Shown here one piece after another: positions 27,092 through 36,621 of a stretch of 64,000 nucleotides of DNA. The first letter of the stretch is position 1. Each line of letters opens with the position of its first letter. The stretch is from Halobacteriovoraceae bacterium (GTDB taxonomy: Bacteria > Bdellovibrionota > Bacteriovoracia > Bacteriovoracales > Bacteriovoracaceae). Made by a program: the position numbers and the translations under genes. The notes below the pieces were generated by a model. That model was not told the origin of the DNA. It saw only the letters and a program-made list of their open reading frames with translations, and made no database searches. The stretch spans positions 1 to 64,000 of the forward strand of contig PAVS01000020.1 of assembly GCA_002713145.1 (NCBI GenBank), read 5' to 3'.

Positions 27092-28385
27092 TTTTCCCCC
27101 TTAGATACTTAGGTTTTTCTGCTTTGTTTTTATAAAAAGTAGGTTTGGATGAAATCTTACTTTCGACCTTCTTAAATCCTGTTATTTCTCTGTCAAAATT
27201 TTGTTTCACTTTTACCTTTGAATTTATTTCATTTTTTGGATTTCTTTTTATGAATTCTGAACCGCTGGTTTGCCTTATAAGGCCACTACTTTGTTTACTT
27301 ATTGATTTACCGCTGTTCTCAGTCACTTGAGCATTAGTTGCAAGTGCCCCATTGTTCACGTTTTTATTTACAATGGAACCTCGTTCTACCGTCTTTTCAC
27401 TTTTCTTGTTTGAGCCTGACTCTGGGGTAATTACTCTATTTGAAGAATTCTTTATTTCTTTTGATTTACTTGGTTGTAATTTCAAAGAACTATAATTGGA
27501 TTTCTTATTATCCTGTAATTTATTATTTAAAGTTCTGCTAAAAGGGTTAATGTTATTTAGTCGAGATATCGCCATCATTTTAGATATCAGAGGATAAAAT
27601 GCCATAGCTTTAAATCCAGAACTAACGACCATTGAGCCCATCTTCGAACCAAACGAGTGAACTCCATCACCTCGTATCATTCCGAATGTGATTAATGGAG
27701 AAATAAGCAACAACAAAGTTACTCCAAACAACCAGATGATTGAGTCTATTTTAGCAATGATTAGCTCACCATTTATTGCTTGTGACTCTATACTGTTCCC
27801 AACTAGGGCCAAGATAGCCACAATCACAAATGGCATTATCATGCACCATAGGGATGCTTGAATGGTTCCTTTTAAAGCATCTTTGGTCCAGCCTAGAAAG
27901 TATAGAATTGCAGTAACACCTGCAAATATATAAGTTAAATGATAAACGCTAGAATATATGAGCTTAAGCAACCAAATAAAGATTTTTGCGAGCACAAAAA
28001 ATGCTGTTCCTACAAGATCGTTAAAGTTAGGTATGATTATTTCTTTAAAGCTATCCCAAGAAGCTTTTGACTTTGTTTTTAACTTTTTTTGAGTCCACTT
28101 TTTAATAAATAGATTTGTGGGACTCACTCTCTTAAGAGTACTATTCGCACTATCTAGCGAGATTTTTGTTGCTTCAGTATGAAAAGAATAGAAACTTCCT
28201 ATAAACAGGATTACAATAATTAGTTTTTTAATAACTTGTCCGAAGTTCATATCATTAAAATATTCAATAATTAGTGCTAGCGTAAATATTGGTAGAATAA
28301 AATATTCAGCAATATCTATTAATTCCTTGTATAAACGGAAAATACTAGGATCTTCTATAAGGAGCATATCTTGAATTATATTCAT
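27078..28385 (-). CDS. virB6: VirB6/TrbL-like membrane protein
   Basis: Multi-TM N-terminal half and a long Ser/Lys/Asn-rich tail; T4SS position. Confidence 0.65.
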   Translation of the reverse strand: MNIIQDMLLIEDPSIFRLYKELIDIAEYFILPIFTLALIIEYFNDMNFGQVIKKLIIVILFIGSFYSFHTEATKISLDSANSTLKRVSPTNLFIKKWTQKKLKTKSKASWDSFKEIIIPNFNDLVGTAFFVLAKIFIWLLKLIYSSVYHLTYIFAGVTAILYFLGWTKDALKGTIQASLWCMIMPFVIVAILALVGNSIESQAINGELIIAKIDSIIWLFGVTLLLLISPLITFGMIRGDGVHSFGSKMGSMVVSSGFKAMAFYPLISKMMAISRLNNINPFSRTLNNKLQDNKKSNYSSLKLQPSKSKEIKNSSNRVITPESGSNKKSEKTVERGSIVNKNVNNGALATNAQVTENSGKSISKQSSGLIRQTSGSEFIKRNPKNEINSKVKVKQNFDREITGFKKVESKISSKPTFYKNKAEKPKYLRGKNGRL

Positions 28386-29044
28386 TCCTTCTCCTCCTTA
28401 TTGGTATAGAACTTTTCTTTTTGAATTTGTTCTAACCGTTTCTCTTCAAGCTCTTCCGCTTTTAATCTATTACTGGTCGATAATTTCTCTAATATTTCTA
28501 ATTGGGTATTGTGCATTTCTAAATTTTGTTCATAGATTAATGCAGTGTTTTGAGCAGTTAACTGTGAGGTCTTCCCTGTCGTTTTCGCTTTTTTAGCACT
28601 TTGAATTTGATGTTTAGCTAGTTTAGATTTTTTATTATTTATCTGCTTTTGAATCTGAACTTGATACTTAGCTCTATCCTCATCGTTTTTGATTATTTTG
28701 TATTCTTTCATTAGTGATTTTAATTCGCTCATTGAATATTTTAACTCTCTAATGGTCCAATTTAGCTGTTCCAAATTCTGCGCATCTTTTCTTGCTGCAA
28801 GGGATTCAGCTATAAAAAGAATTCTTTCGGCTCTCCAGTAGTGATCCATAGCAAGCTCGTTATACTTCTGTATTTTCTCGGTGTACTTTTCAGCATTAGA
28901 TAATAATTTTTCAAGCTCATTTAATTGACTCACAGTTGTAGAAGCAATTTCCAATAGCACGAGGGTCTCTTCTCCAAACATAGAGCTATGCACCGGTTTT
29001 ATAAAACTAAAAGACATCAGAAGTAGTACTAATTTAAATTTCAC
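28382..29044 (-). CDS. VirB5/TrbJ-like secreted coiled-coil protein
   Basis: Signal peptide, long charged helices, located between VirB4 and VirB6 genes. Confidence 0.6.
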   Translation of the reverse strand: MKFKLVLLLMSFSFIKPVHSSMFGEETLVLLEIASTTVSQLNELEKLLSNAEKYTEKIQKYNELAMDHYWRAERILFIAESLAARKDAQNLEQLNWTIRELKYSMSELKSLMKEYKIIKNDEDRAKYQVQIQKQINNKKSKLAKHQIQSAKKAKTTGKTSQLTAQNTALIYEQNLEMHNTQLEILEKLSTSNRLKAEELEEKRLEQIQKEKFYTNKEEKE

Positions 29045-30911
29045 TATCGACCTCCCAACGTGGATATTTTAGAGAGGTATAATTAATGATAGATTTTTTA
29101 AATCCAAAGTACCTCTGTGTTTCCTCAAGATATTTTTCTAAAGAATTGTTATCGTTCTTGTCAGAGGTGAATATCTCATATTCAATTTCCGAAGGATAGA
29201 ACCTCATAATCTTTTTTAAGGTTTCACTTAGCAATAAGAATTCGCTGAAGTTCCCTTTCTCCGACTGGACACCACTCAAAAGGTCAATGGAATGTTCATC
29301 CACAAATTCATTAATTGATAAGTTTTGCTTAAATAAAAATTTCCAGAAAGTATTTTGAATAATAACTCTCCCAAGTTGGGTTTCGGAAAAATCATCCAGA
29401 TTTTGTGAAATTGCAATGGCACTAGCATTATGTTTTCTGAATGTGCGAAAACACTCAGCTATATAGTCACCGTTCTTTTTTAATAAATGCCAACATTCAT
29501 CAAAAATGAATATTTTCTTTCCTTTTAAGTTTCTAAAATACTCAATTAGATAAATTATCAAAGGTGCTTTCATTGATTCAGGATAGTTAGAAAAGTCACA
29601 GTATGTAAGTTTATTTAATTCTTTAAAATCTTCTTCGAAAAACTCCTTCAATTCCGAGAAATAAAAACCTATTCCTGCAAAGTCTTTCTCAAGATGCTCT
29701 AGTAAGACACTAAATGATTTGCATTCGCCATCAGATATTATTCTGGAAATACACTCATATAATTTACCTTGGTCTTTCTTATTTAAAGCATCATCCATAC
29801 CTGCAAGGATGAATTCCTTTAAGTATTTAGGATTTCTAAATTGCATTGGATTGAACTTTCTAGATAATACTGTTCCGTTATTGTATCTGGTGGTTTTGTA
29901 AAAAGAGTTTCCTAGGTCTAATACAACTCCAGAAGCTCCTGTTTTAAGCTCCTCGTTTAAAATCTTATTTGCGATAACTGATTTTCCCTGACCAGAAGTC
30001 CCAGTGATAAGTAGGTTATAATTGAGTGCATTCTTTTGAAATAGGTCAAAATTAACGTTTTTGAGCATTCTACTTTTCAATGAAAAGCCCTTATCGTGAA
30101 CATAGTCACTGTGGAAAGGAACGAGATAGCTCAGATAGTCAGAAGGACATAATTGAGATCTTTTGAAAGATGGTTTAACTCCAGGGAGGCAAGTCGTGTA
30201 AAAATATGATAATCCTCTTGTCTCAACTATAACCTCAGCTTCTATCTCCCTCAAATACTCAACAAAACTATCTGTTTTTAAATCTAAACTATCTTTAGTT
30301 TCTGCCGAAATTATTAAAAACATCTCCACATCGAAAAGTGACTTATCTCCACGAGTGATATTTTCTAATATCTCTTCTGCTTCTTTGTAGGCATTTTCAG
30401 AATCAACATCTCGCATATCCTTAAACAGATTTGAGTAGTGAATTCTTCGTTTAAAATTAATCTTATTTTTAGCCTCTATTTTAGATAATTTCCTAATATT
30501 TATCACAAAATCAGGCCAATAAGTTGTATCTAGTAAGTCGATAGAGTTTGGAAACTCTTTTATCGAAATCACTCTTTGATAAGTATTGTTGCTCAATAGA
30601 TAGTTTTCATAAAAATTTATTTCATCAGCGTTTTTTCCACAAAATTTCTCTAATGGACTTATAGCTTCTTGAGCATTTAGCCCACTGGGGCTATCACCAC
30701 CAAAGTAGTTAAAATATAATTCATTATTTATTGAAAAAATCTTTAGAGTGTTTTGAAGACTACTGAGATTTGTTTCCAGCTTTTTAAGTAGTGATAGTTT
30801 TTGAGAAAAAGTCACTCCCTCCATGTCTGGAGGGGTGACTTTTACAAAGGAGCTATAATGTCCATCAGTTGATACTAGCTGATGTCCGTCTACTTTAAAT
30901 AAAGGGATCAT
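29034..30911 (-). CDS. virB4: VirB4/TraC ATPase
   Basis: NYNLLITGTSGQGKSVIANKILNEELKTGASGVVLDLGNSF; KKIFIFDECWHLLKKNGDYIAECFRTFRKHNASAIAISQNLDDF. Confidence 0.93.
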   Translation of the reverse strand: MIPLFKVDGHQLVSTDGHYSSFVKVTPPDMEGVTFSQKLSLLKKLETNLSSLQNTLKIFSINNELYFNYFGGDSPSGLNAQEAISPLEKFCGKNADEINFYENYLLSNNTYQRVISIKEFPNSIDLLDTTYWPDFVINIRKLSKIEAKNKINFKRRIHYSNLFKDMRDVDSENAYKEAEEILENITRGDKSLFDVEMFLIISAETKDSLDLKTDSFVEYLREIEAEVIVETRGLSYFYTTCLPGVKPSFKRSQLCPSDYLSYLVPFHSDYVHDKGFSLKSRMLKNVNFDLFQKNALNYNLLITGTSGQGKSVIANKILNEELKTGASGVVLDLGNSFYKTTRYNNGTVLSRKFNPMQFRNPKYLKEFILAGMDDALNKKDQGKLYECISRIISDGECKSFSVLLEHLEKDFAGIGFYFSELKEFFEEDFKELNKLTYCDFSNYPESMKAPLIIYLIEYFRNLKGKKIFIFDECWHLLKKNGDYIAECFRTFRKHNASAIAISQNLDDFSETQLGRVIIQNTFWKFLFKQNLSINEFVDEHSIDLLSGVQSEKGNFSEFLLLSETLKKIMRFYPSEIEYEIFTSDKNDNNSLEKYLEETQRYFGFKKSIINYTSLKYPRWEVDSEI

Positions 30912-31159
30912 TCTTGGCTCCTATTTTCAACTCTAATTTTTAGGTATTTCAGATTTGAAACAAAAAAGACCTTAAGGTCATATTTTCTACGGACATAGCA
31001 CATTGCGCATACAAATAATCCACATACTAAGAAGCTGACTAGAGAATCTAATCCTAGAAAGATACAACCATATAATCCTAATATAAGGGCAATCAGTTCA
31101 TGATGACCCATTCCCCATATTTCAGGATTTGCCTTTAAAAATTTTGGGAATCTTATCAT
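30908..31159 (-). CDS. VirB3-like inner-membrane protein
   Basis: 83 aa, hydrophobic, directly upstream of virB4. Confidence 0.6.
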   Translation of the reverse strand: MIRFPKFLKANPEIWGMGHHELIALILGLYGCIFLGLDSLVSFLVCGLFVCAMCYVRRKYDLKVFFVSNLKYLKIRVENRSQE

Positions 31160-31417
31160 TTAGGCTAAACCTTTTATGAAACTAACAATACTCGGCCCTA
31201 AAGCAATAATTAGAATTCCGAAAAAGGCTTGAGTAAATTTAGTAGATGCATCTTGTTTTCCTAGTGCAAAATAAATACCTGCCAATATGATGCCTATTAG
31301 TCCGCAAATCATTGCCAATTGAGTTGTTTCTTGTGCGAACTTATTTGCAGTTGATCTTAAGCTTCGAGCATTAGCATCGAATGTAAAAAAGTAATATAGC
31401 GTTATTAAGTACTTCAT
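31160..31417 (-). CDS. VirB2-like pilin/TrbC
   Basis: 85 aa, signal peptide and two TM segments, between virB3-like gene and lipoprotein. Confidence 0.6.
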   Translation of the reverse strand: MKYLITLYYFFTFDANARSLRSTANKFAQETTQLAMICGLIGIILAGIYFALGKQDASTKFTQAFFGILIIALGPSIVSFIKGLA

Positions 31418-31424
31418 ATGAATC

Positions 31425-33329
31425 CTAGTTATAAAAATTTGTTATTGTTGCAGCGATATCTAATACAGGTGCTTCGAAATAGCGTTTGAGTTCACCTTTC
31501 ACTGGGGTGTATTGACCTCTTGGATCCTTCTTTCCCCAAGGAACATTTTTCTTCCATTTGTCGAATCCCCAACTTGAGACCGCAATAGGTAGATTTCGTT
31601 TTGCAGCTTCGGTAAAATTTATTAAGCCAGCATGAAAATTCCTATCAATGTTTTTTCCAGATATAGAACTTAAGTGTACACCTTGGCCTATTTGATTATC
31701 TTTCAATGGTTTTACTTCGACTTTAAGAAAATTCGCGACATCTTCTTTGAGAATATCCAACTGCTCCAAATTGACTAATTTGAGGTTTATACTTGGATTT
31801 CCGTTCTGATCAGTCACATTAAGAAAAAGGTTGTTGGATTTAATCAACTCAGGGATATTCAATTTATTATTATTAACGCTCAAAGAGTAGCTTTCTAAGA
31901 ATTTTTGTAAATCTGAAGAATCTATATCCCGCATGAAATCTTCAAATTTATTTATTTGAAATTCTGCGCTCACACTCCAATTTGTGCCACTACAATTTCT
32001 GCATCTAGGAGGTTTAAATGAGAATCTCTTCTTGTCAGCGTTGAGTTTTACACCTTTTATGTTTTCCAAGAAAAATGAAAGATTTACTTCACTATTCTTA
32101 GTAATTGCTCCGAGTTTAATCGTTTCACTATTTTTAAAGTACTTATCTTTTTCATATAGATAGCTTGATGATTTTTTACGACTAGATAACTCTTTACCTG
32201 TTAGATAACTTAGAGATAAAAAATTAGTTTTCTTAAATCTATAATCATAAACATTAGTGTTTTCCGTATCTGTTAGAATAAACCATTTCCCTGCTTTATC
32301 TTCCATCTTGAGTTCCGACAACTCCTCGAAGTCTCCTAAATTGTTCGAAAATTGATCAATCTGAACAATTTCATTGTCCTGAACAAAATAATTATTAGGA
32401 AACAGTATGTTCAATATACTTGCAATTCCCTCACCTTTCTCACCTACTGCAACATATTTAGTATTTGTTTTTAATGGATCTGAAATAAATACTGGCAAAC
32501 AATTGGAATTTACAGATTTCATTAGGTCAGAGTATTTTAATCCATGCTTTGGAATATAAAAATCTCTTAACTCTGAAATAATGAACTCACCTCTTCTGAA
32601 GTAATTATCATCAACAAGCTCAAGAGGAAAATCAGTGATCTCAACTTCAAATTCCTCCAAAGTGTCAACGGAGAATGATCTTTTAACAACTTGAGATTTA
32701 AGTCTTACATATCGCTCTTGTGAATAGCTATAATAGAAATAATCAATTTCAAGATCTTTGATAGAATCATAGACTAGGTTTGAATAAAGCTTAATTTTAC
32801 TCTTTAGAGTGATTTTGGTTTTCAACTTATCATCTTTTTCAAAGCGTCTATAATCTCTTGATTTTTTAAAGTAAAACTCACTATTTACTTTAGGAAACTC
32901 AATCCACGACAAATCTTCTTTATTTATTTTACCAGTTGTCACCTGACTAAACTTGCCCACTTCCGCTGCTTTGTCATAAGATAGCTCTTTGACTTTCAAT
33001 GCACCTATCTTGAATTTAAACCTAGGATCATCTCTATCTATTGAATAGGTTAGATTGAACTTCTGATCTTGGCTGTTTATGAGTTCAATTGAGTAATTTT
33101 GAAGAAAGCTTATTTCTACATTAGGAATATCTGCGACTTTAGTATTAGTACCAATTCTCGTCTCTTCCACGTCAGTAAGAAGATCACCATCTGTATCTGC
33201 ATTTATTAAAGATTCTAAACTCCGACTTCCTCGATTTCCACCAGAACCGTCTCCTTTCTCATCAGAAGAGTTAAATGAACACGATGCTAGTGACGTTGTT
33301 ATAATAAGTAATAAGACATTTTTTAACAT
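31425..33329 (-). CDS. Large surface lipoprotein with TSP3-like Ca-binding repeat
   Basis: LASCSFNSS lipobox; DTDGDLLTDVEETRIGTN motif; first large gene of the T4SS cluster. Confidence 0.65.
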   Translation of the reverse strand: MLKNVLLLIITTSLASCSFNSSDEKGDGSGGNRGSRSLESLINADTDGDLLTDVEETRIGTNTKVADIPNVEISFLQNYSIELINSQDQKFNLTYSIDRDDPRFKFKIGALKVKELSYDKAAEVGKFSQVTTGKINKEDLSWIEFPKVNSEFYFKKSRDYRRFEKDDKLKTKITLKSKIKLYSNLVYDSIKDLEIDYFYYSYSQERYVRLKSQVVKRSFSVDTLEEFEVEITDFPLELVDDNYFRRGEFIISELRDFYIPKHGLKYSDLMKSVNSNCLPVFISDPLKTNTKYVAVGEKGEGIASILNILFPNNYFVQDNEIVQIDQFSNNLGDFEELSELKMEDKAGKWFILTDTENTNVYDYRFKKTNFLSLSYLTGKELSSRKKSSSYLYEKDKYFKNSETIKLGAITKNSEVNLSFFLENIKGVKLNADKKRFSFKPPRCRNCSGTNWSVSAEFQINKFEDFMRDIDSSDLQKFLESYSLSVNNNKLNIPELIKSNNLFLNVTDQNGNPSINLKLVNLEQLDILKEDVANFLKVEVKPLKDNQIGQGVHLSSISGKNIDRNFHAGLINFTEAAKRNLPIAVSSWGFDKWKKNVPWGKKDPRGQYTPVKGELKRYFEAPVLDIAATITNFYN

Positions 33330-33469
33330 AGCTCCTCCACTTCAAAGCTTTTAACCATTAGATAGTCAGCATCTGGGTTGTCGGCCCAGATACTAAAATG
33401 ATTGTAGTAATCATTGGCCTCTCTTAATTCCTGTAGATCAATTAGATCCATCAAATCCTGCAATTTCAT
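33323..33469 (-). CDS. 48-aa small ORF coupled to the lipoprotein gene (not in ORF track)
   Basis: Hand-translated: MKLQDLMDLIDLQELREANDYYNHFSIWADNPDADYLMVKSFEVEELC; SD ggaggg; stop overlaps next ATG. Confidence 0.5.
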   Translation of the reverse strand: MKLQDLMDLIDLQELREANDYYNHFSIWADNPDADYLMVKSFEVEELC

Positions 33470-33621
33470 TTTCTTTCCCTCCGAAAACTTGTTTATCAAT
33501 GAGCGAATTATAAAATTTTTATTAGGAGTTTCTCAAAGCAACTTTTGGAATATTGCAAGTTTGTTAACCATGGTGGTGAAATGGATAAATCAGATTTTTT
33601 AAACATCTAGAAATTCGTAGA

Positions 33622-33646
33622 TTTTGTCGCCATGGTGGCGATTTTT
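33622..33646. terminator. Terminator-like hairpin
   Basis: CGCCATGGTGGCG followed by ATTTTTT. Confidence 0.45.
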
Positions 33647-33768
33647 TGTCAGAATCAATAACTTAGCGGTTAAACAGTATTATTCAATAATGAATTATTT
33701 ACATTCTTATATAAAGTTTGTTTGAAACTCTAGAATTTAATCTGTAACAAAAAAGTATAAATAGAATT

Positions 33769-34572
33769 TTGGAGATTAAATTGGAAACATCTACTATCAC
33801 TATTCAAGATATTAATATCGAGAAGTGTAAAAAGATAAAGAACTGTATCGAGAGCTATCTAATTCAGAAGCCAAAGATCTCTCTATTCACTTTAGAGAAT
33901 ATTACAAAAGTTCCTTACAGTACTTTGCGCAGAATAATCAGTTTAAAAGCGAAACCTAAAGCTGAGACTGCGGCTAAAATCTTTTCGACATTAGGAAATG
34001 ATAAAGGACTTTTTGATTTTATGAGGGATTATCACCCAGCTATAGCGGCTGTTATGACCAAAAAATTTGAACATAATAAAGAATACACATATGTTTCTGA
34101 AAAAACTAAGTCCTATTTTTCTAATCCTTCATATTACCTAATTCTAAATTTAGCCTGTACGACATCTGGTACAACTAAAAAGGAAATTACATTCCATATC
34201 GGTGATATTGGAATAGAGAGATTAAATCATTTAATAGAAGAAGGCTTAGTTGAAGAAAGACTCGAAGGTAGATACTTTGGCAAAGTGGGTAATTATAAAC
34301 TTCCATTCTCTGACACTAAAGAAAGAATAAGACTTTCTCTAGACTATTACCGCCTAGATGAAGCCGGTTCGATTAATAATTGGATGAGCTTCCAGACAGA
34401 ATCTATAAATGATGATGGCCTAAAGGCATTGAAAGAATTAAATCGAAAACATTTTAATGAACGAAAAGACCAAATTTACAATAATCCAATGTACAAGGGT
34501 GAGATCAAACATTATAGTGCATGTGTATCAAGTACCTTTCTGCCGTATGCAGAAGACGGAGGTGTCCAATGA
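33769..34572 (+). CDS. HTH regulator (TIGR02147-like)
   Basis: N-terminal HTH (LFTLENITKVPYSTLRRIISLKAKPKAETAAKIFSTL); winged-helix-like middle. Confidence 0.5.
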   Translation: MEIKLETSTITIQDINIEKCKKIKNCIESYLIQKPKISLFTLENITKVPYSTLRRIISLKAKPKAETAAKIFSTLGNDKGLFDFMRDYHPAIAAVMTKKFEHNKEYTYVSEKTKSYFSNPSYYLILNLACTTSGTTKKEITFHIGDIGIERLNHLIEEGLVEERLEGRYFGKVGNYKLPFSDTKERIRLSLDYYRLDEAGSINNWMSFQTESINDDGLKALKELNRKHFNERKDQIYNNPMYKGEIKHYSACVSSTFLPYAEDGGVQ

Positions 34573-34877
34573 GAATTCTATTATCACTTACACTATTATG
34601 GACTGCAAATACCTTCGCAGTTGAGCCTGTAGAACTTATTGAAGAAGTTAAACTTACTAACGGCTTAATATTAGAAGCTAATAATATTGATCGAATAAGA
34701 TTTAATCGTTTTGATTCTAAAAAAGTTGATTGGATAGAGTCTAAAGATGGTGTTTACCTAGATCGCTATGATATCGAAAGAGTAGAATTAAAACTTCCAA
34801 ATAATCCTAGGTCTTTGGATATTATTAATGAGAATGCTCTTGTTGAAGCGGCAGCTGGTGATGGTTCAGGTGGCTAA
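34569..34877 (+). CDS. Small secreted protein
   Basis: MRILLSLTLLWTANTFAVEPVE signal peptide; start trimmed from 34521. Confidence 0.6.
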   Translation: MRILLSLTLLWTANTFAVEPVELIEEVKLTNGLILEANNIDRIRFNRFDSKKVDWIESKDGVYLDRYDIERVELKLPNNPRSLDIINENALVEAAAGDGSGG

Positions 34878-35037
34878 ACAATGAGTTTTCAACAACTTAA
34901 GACCAGCAAGTCATTACACACAAGTTAAAAATCAAAAAATAGTGACAAAAAAAGTCACTACTTCCAATGAAAAAGATTGCAACCAGTGACATTTTGTATT
35001 ACATTAGAAATGAATAAAGATTTCTGGAGGTTATAAT

Positions 35038-35880
35038 ATGGAAGTTTTTGAATGTACTCACAAAGGTGAACTTGAGATTGGTGATAAAAAGATTTCATGC
35101 GCCGTTTTAAGCAACGGAACAAGAATCATAACTCAAACCGCTCTCTTCGATGCATTTAACAGACCTAGGAAGGGAGAAAAAAGAATTGAAGGGCTACCTT
35201 CAATTATCGGTGCTAAAAATCTGATACCTTTTGTATCTGATGAGTTAGTAGAAATGTCGAAGCCAGTTCATTATCAGACCAACTCTGGGAAAATGAGTAG
35301 TGGTTATAGAGCTGAATTGATACCAGAAATTTGTGACATTTACTTAAAAGCTTTCGACAAAGGTGCTCTCCTAGAGAGTCAAAACAAAATAGTTGCTCAA
35401 GCCAATATTCTCGTTCGAGCACTAGCAAAGGTCGGTATCACTGCTTTAATCGATGAAGCGACTGGCTATCAGTATGATAGAGAGCAAAACGCTCTCCAAA
35501 CAATTTTGAAAGCTTATATAGCCGAAGATTATTTAAAATGGCAGGCAAGATTCCCAAGAAAATATTATCAAGAAATTTTTAGGCTTTATGATTGGGAATA
35601 TGATCCAATGAGCATGAGAAGACCAGTATATTTGGGTAAATTTACAAATGAATACGTCTACCAAAAACTACCAGATGGAATACTTGAAGAGCTTAGGAAA
35701 AAAAATCCAAAAACCTCAAAAGGTAATAGAAAAATGAAGCATCATCAGTTTCTAACAAATGAGATAGGTATTCCTCATTTGGAAAAGCACATTACAAAGC
35801 TTATTACAGTGATGGAGCTTTCAGATAACATTGATGAGTTTAAAAGTAATTTTAAGAAAATTTTTGATAAGGAAAATTAA
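35038..35880 (+). CDS. P63C-domain-like protein (phage/mobile-element associated)
   Basis: RFPRKYYQEIFRLYDW plus N-terminal CAVLSNGTRIITQTALFDAFNRPRKG. Confidence 0.75.
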   Translation: MEVFECTHKGELEIGDKKISCAVLSNGTRIITQTALFDAFNRPRKGEKRIEGLPSIIGAKNLIPFVSDELVEMSKPVHYQTNSGKMSSGYRAELIPEICDIYLKAFDKGALLESQNKIVAQANILVRALAKVGITALIDEATGYQYDREQNALQTILKAYIAEDYLKWQARFPRKYYQEIFRLYDWEYDPMSMRRPVYLGKFTNEYVYQKLPDGILEELRKKNPKTSKGNRKMKHHQFLTNEIGIPHLEKHITKLITVMELSDNIDEFKSNFKKIFDKEN

Positions 35881-36034
35881 AAACCTAAATTTCTGAAAAC
35901 GGTCTTTCGCAAAAACAGTCCTGATTTTCGAAAGATCGTTATAGTTGAATTCGAAGATATCGACATGATTCAGATTTTTGATATTGTTTTGATTGAATTT
36001 TTTTCTCAATTCAAACAAGAAAACATTGTGAAAC

Positions 36035-36505
36035 TTAAGAATTAGAAAATAACGAGAACCAATCTTTATTATCCAAAGTTCTACAGCCGCCCATAAGTAC
36101 CACTCCCCATTTTGACATATTTTGAGGACAGAATGAAAGTTTACTAATCTTTTCTTTAACCTTTATCGGAACTTCTAACCATTGAACGTTTGAAAAATTT
36201 AAGAATAAATATGCAGGCTCTTCAATTAAATAATCGTCAGTCATTGAATAGCTAGAATTGAGTACTATATTTTCGATTTTTGCTGTAGCTATAATTTTAC
36301 CTGACGCTTTAGACATTCCTCCGATATAGAAAGCTATTTTTGAGCCTTTTGTGAATAATTTTCGGCCTCTCGTTTTTTCATATATAGGCCATGAATTTCT
36401 TTCGATTCGTCTCTTGATTACATCAAGTGCAGATACTTTGCATCCATCGAAGGATTCACCATCTTTTGTGACTAAAATAAAATTTATTTCCCCACTACTA
36501 TGCAC
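36035..36505 (-). CDS. EVE/PUA-like domain protein
   Basis: RGRKLFTKGSKIAFYIGGMSKASGKIIATAKIEN; divergent from the DNA MTase. Confidence 0.5.
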   Translation of the reverse strand: MHSSGEINFILVTKDGESFDGCKVSALDVIKRRIERNSWPIYEKTRGRKLFTKGSKIAFYIGGMSKASGKIIATAKIENIVLNSSYSMTDDYLIEEPAYLFLNFSNVQWLEVPIKVKEKISKLSFCPQNMSKWGVVLMGGCRTLDNKDWFSLFSNS

Positions 36506-36621
36506 TGCGTATGGACCTTTCTCTTTATATAATTAAAATTGGTTTAGGAAATACTATTTATCATTTTATAAATAGTCTACTATTATAAACAAGTACACAC
36601 ATACATTGAGGAGGGGCTGTC

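Noticed and set aside
33414-33602. 62-aa plus-strand ORF
   Set aside because: The opposite strand holds a better 48-aa ORF with SD and start/stop overlap with the lipoprotein gene
33560-33646. CCATGGTGG segments as another att copy
   Set aside because: Only a short match to TGGTGG, no TAGCCA or AGACNN motifs nearby; part of a terminator-like hairpin
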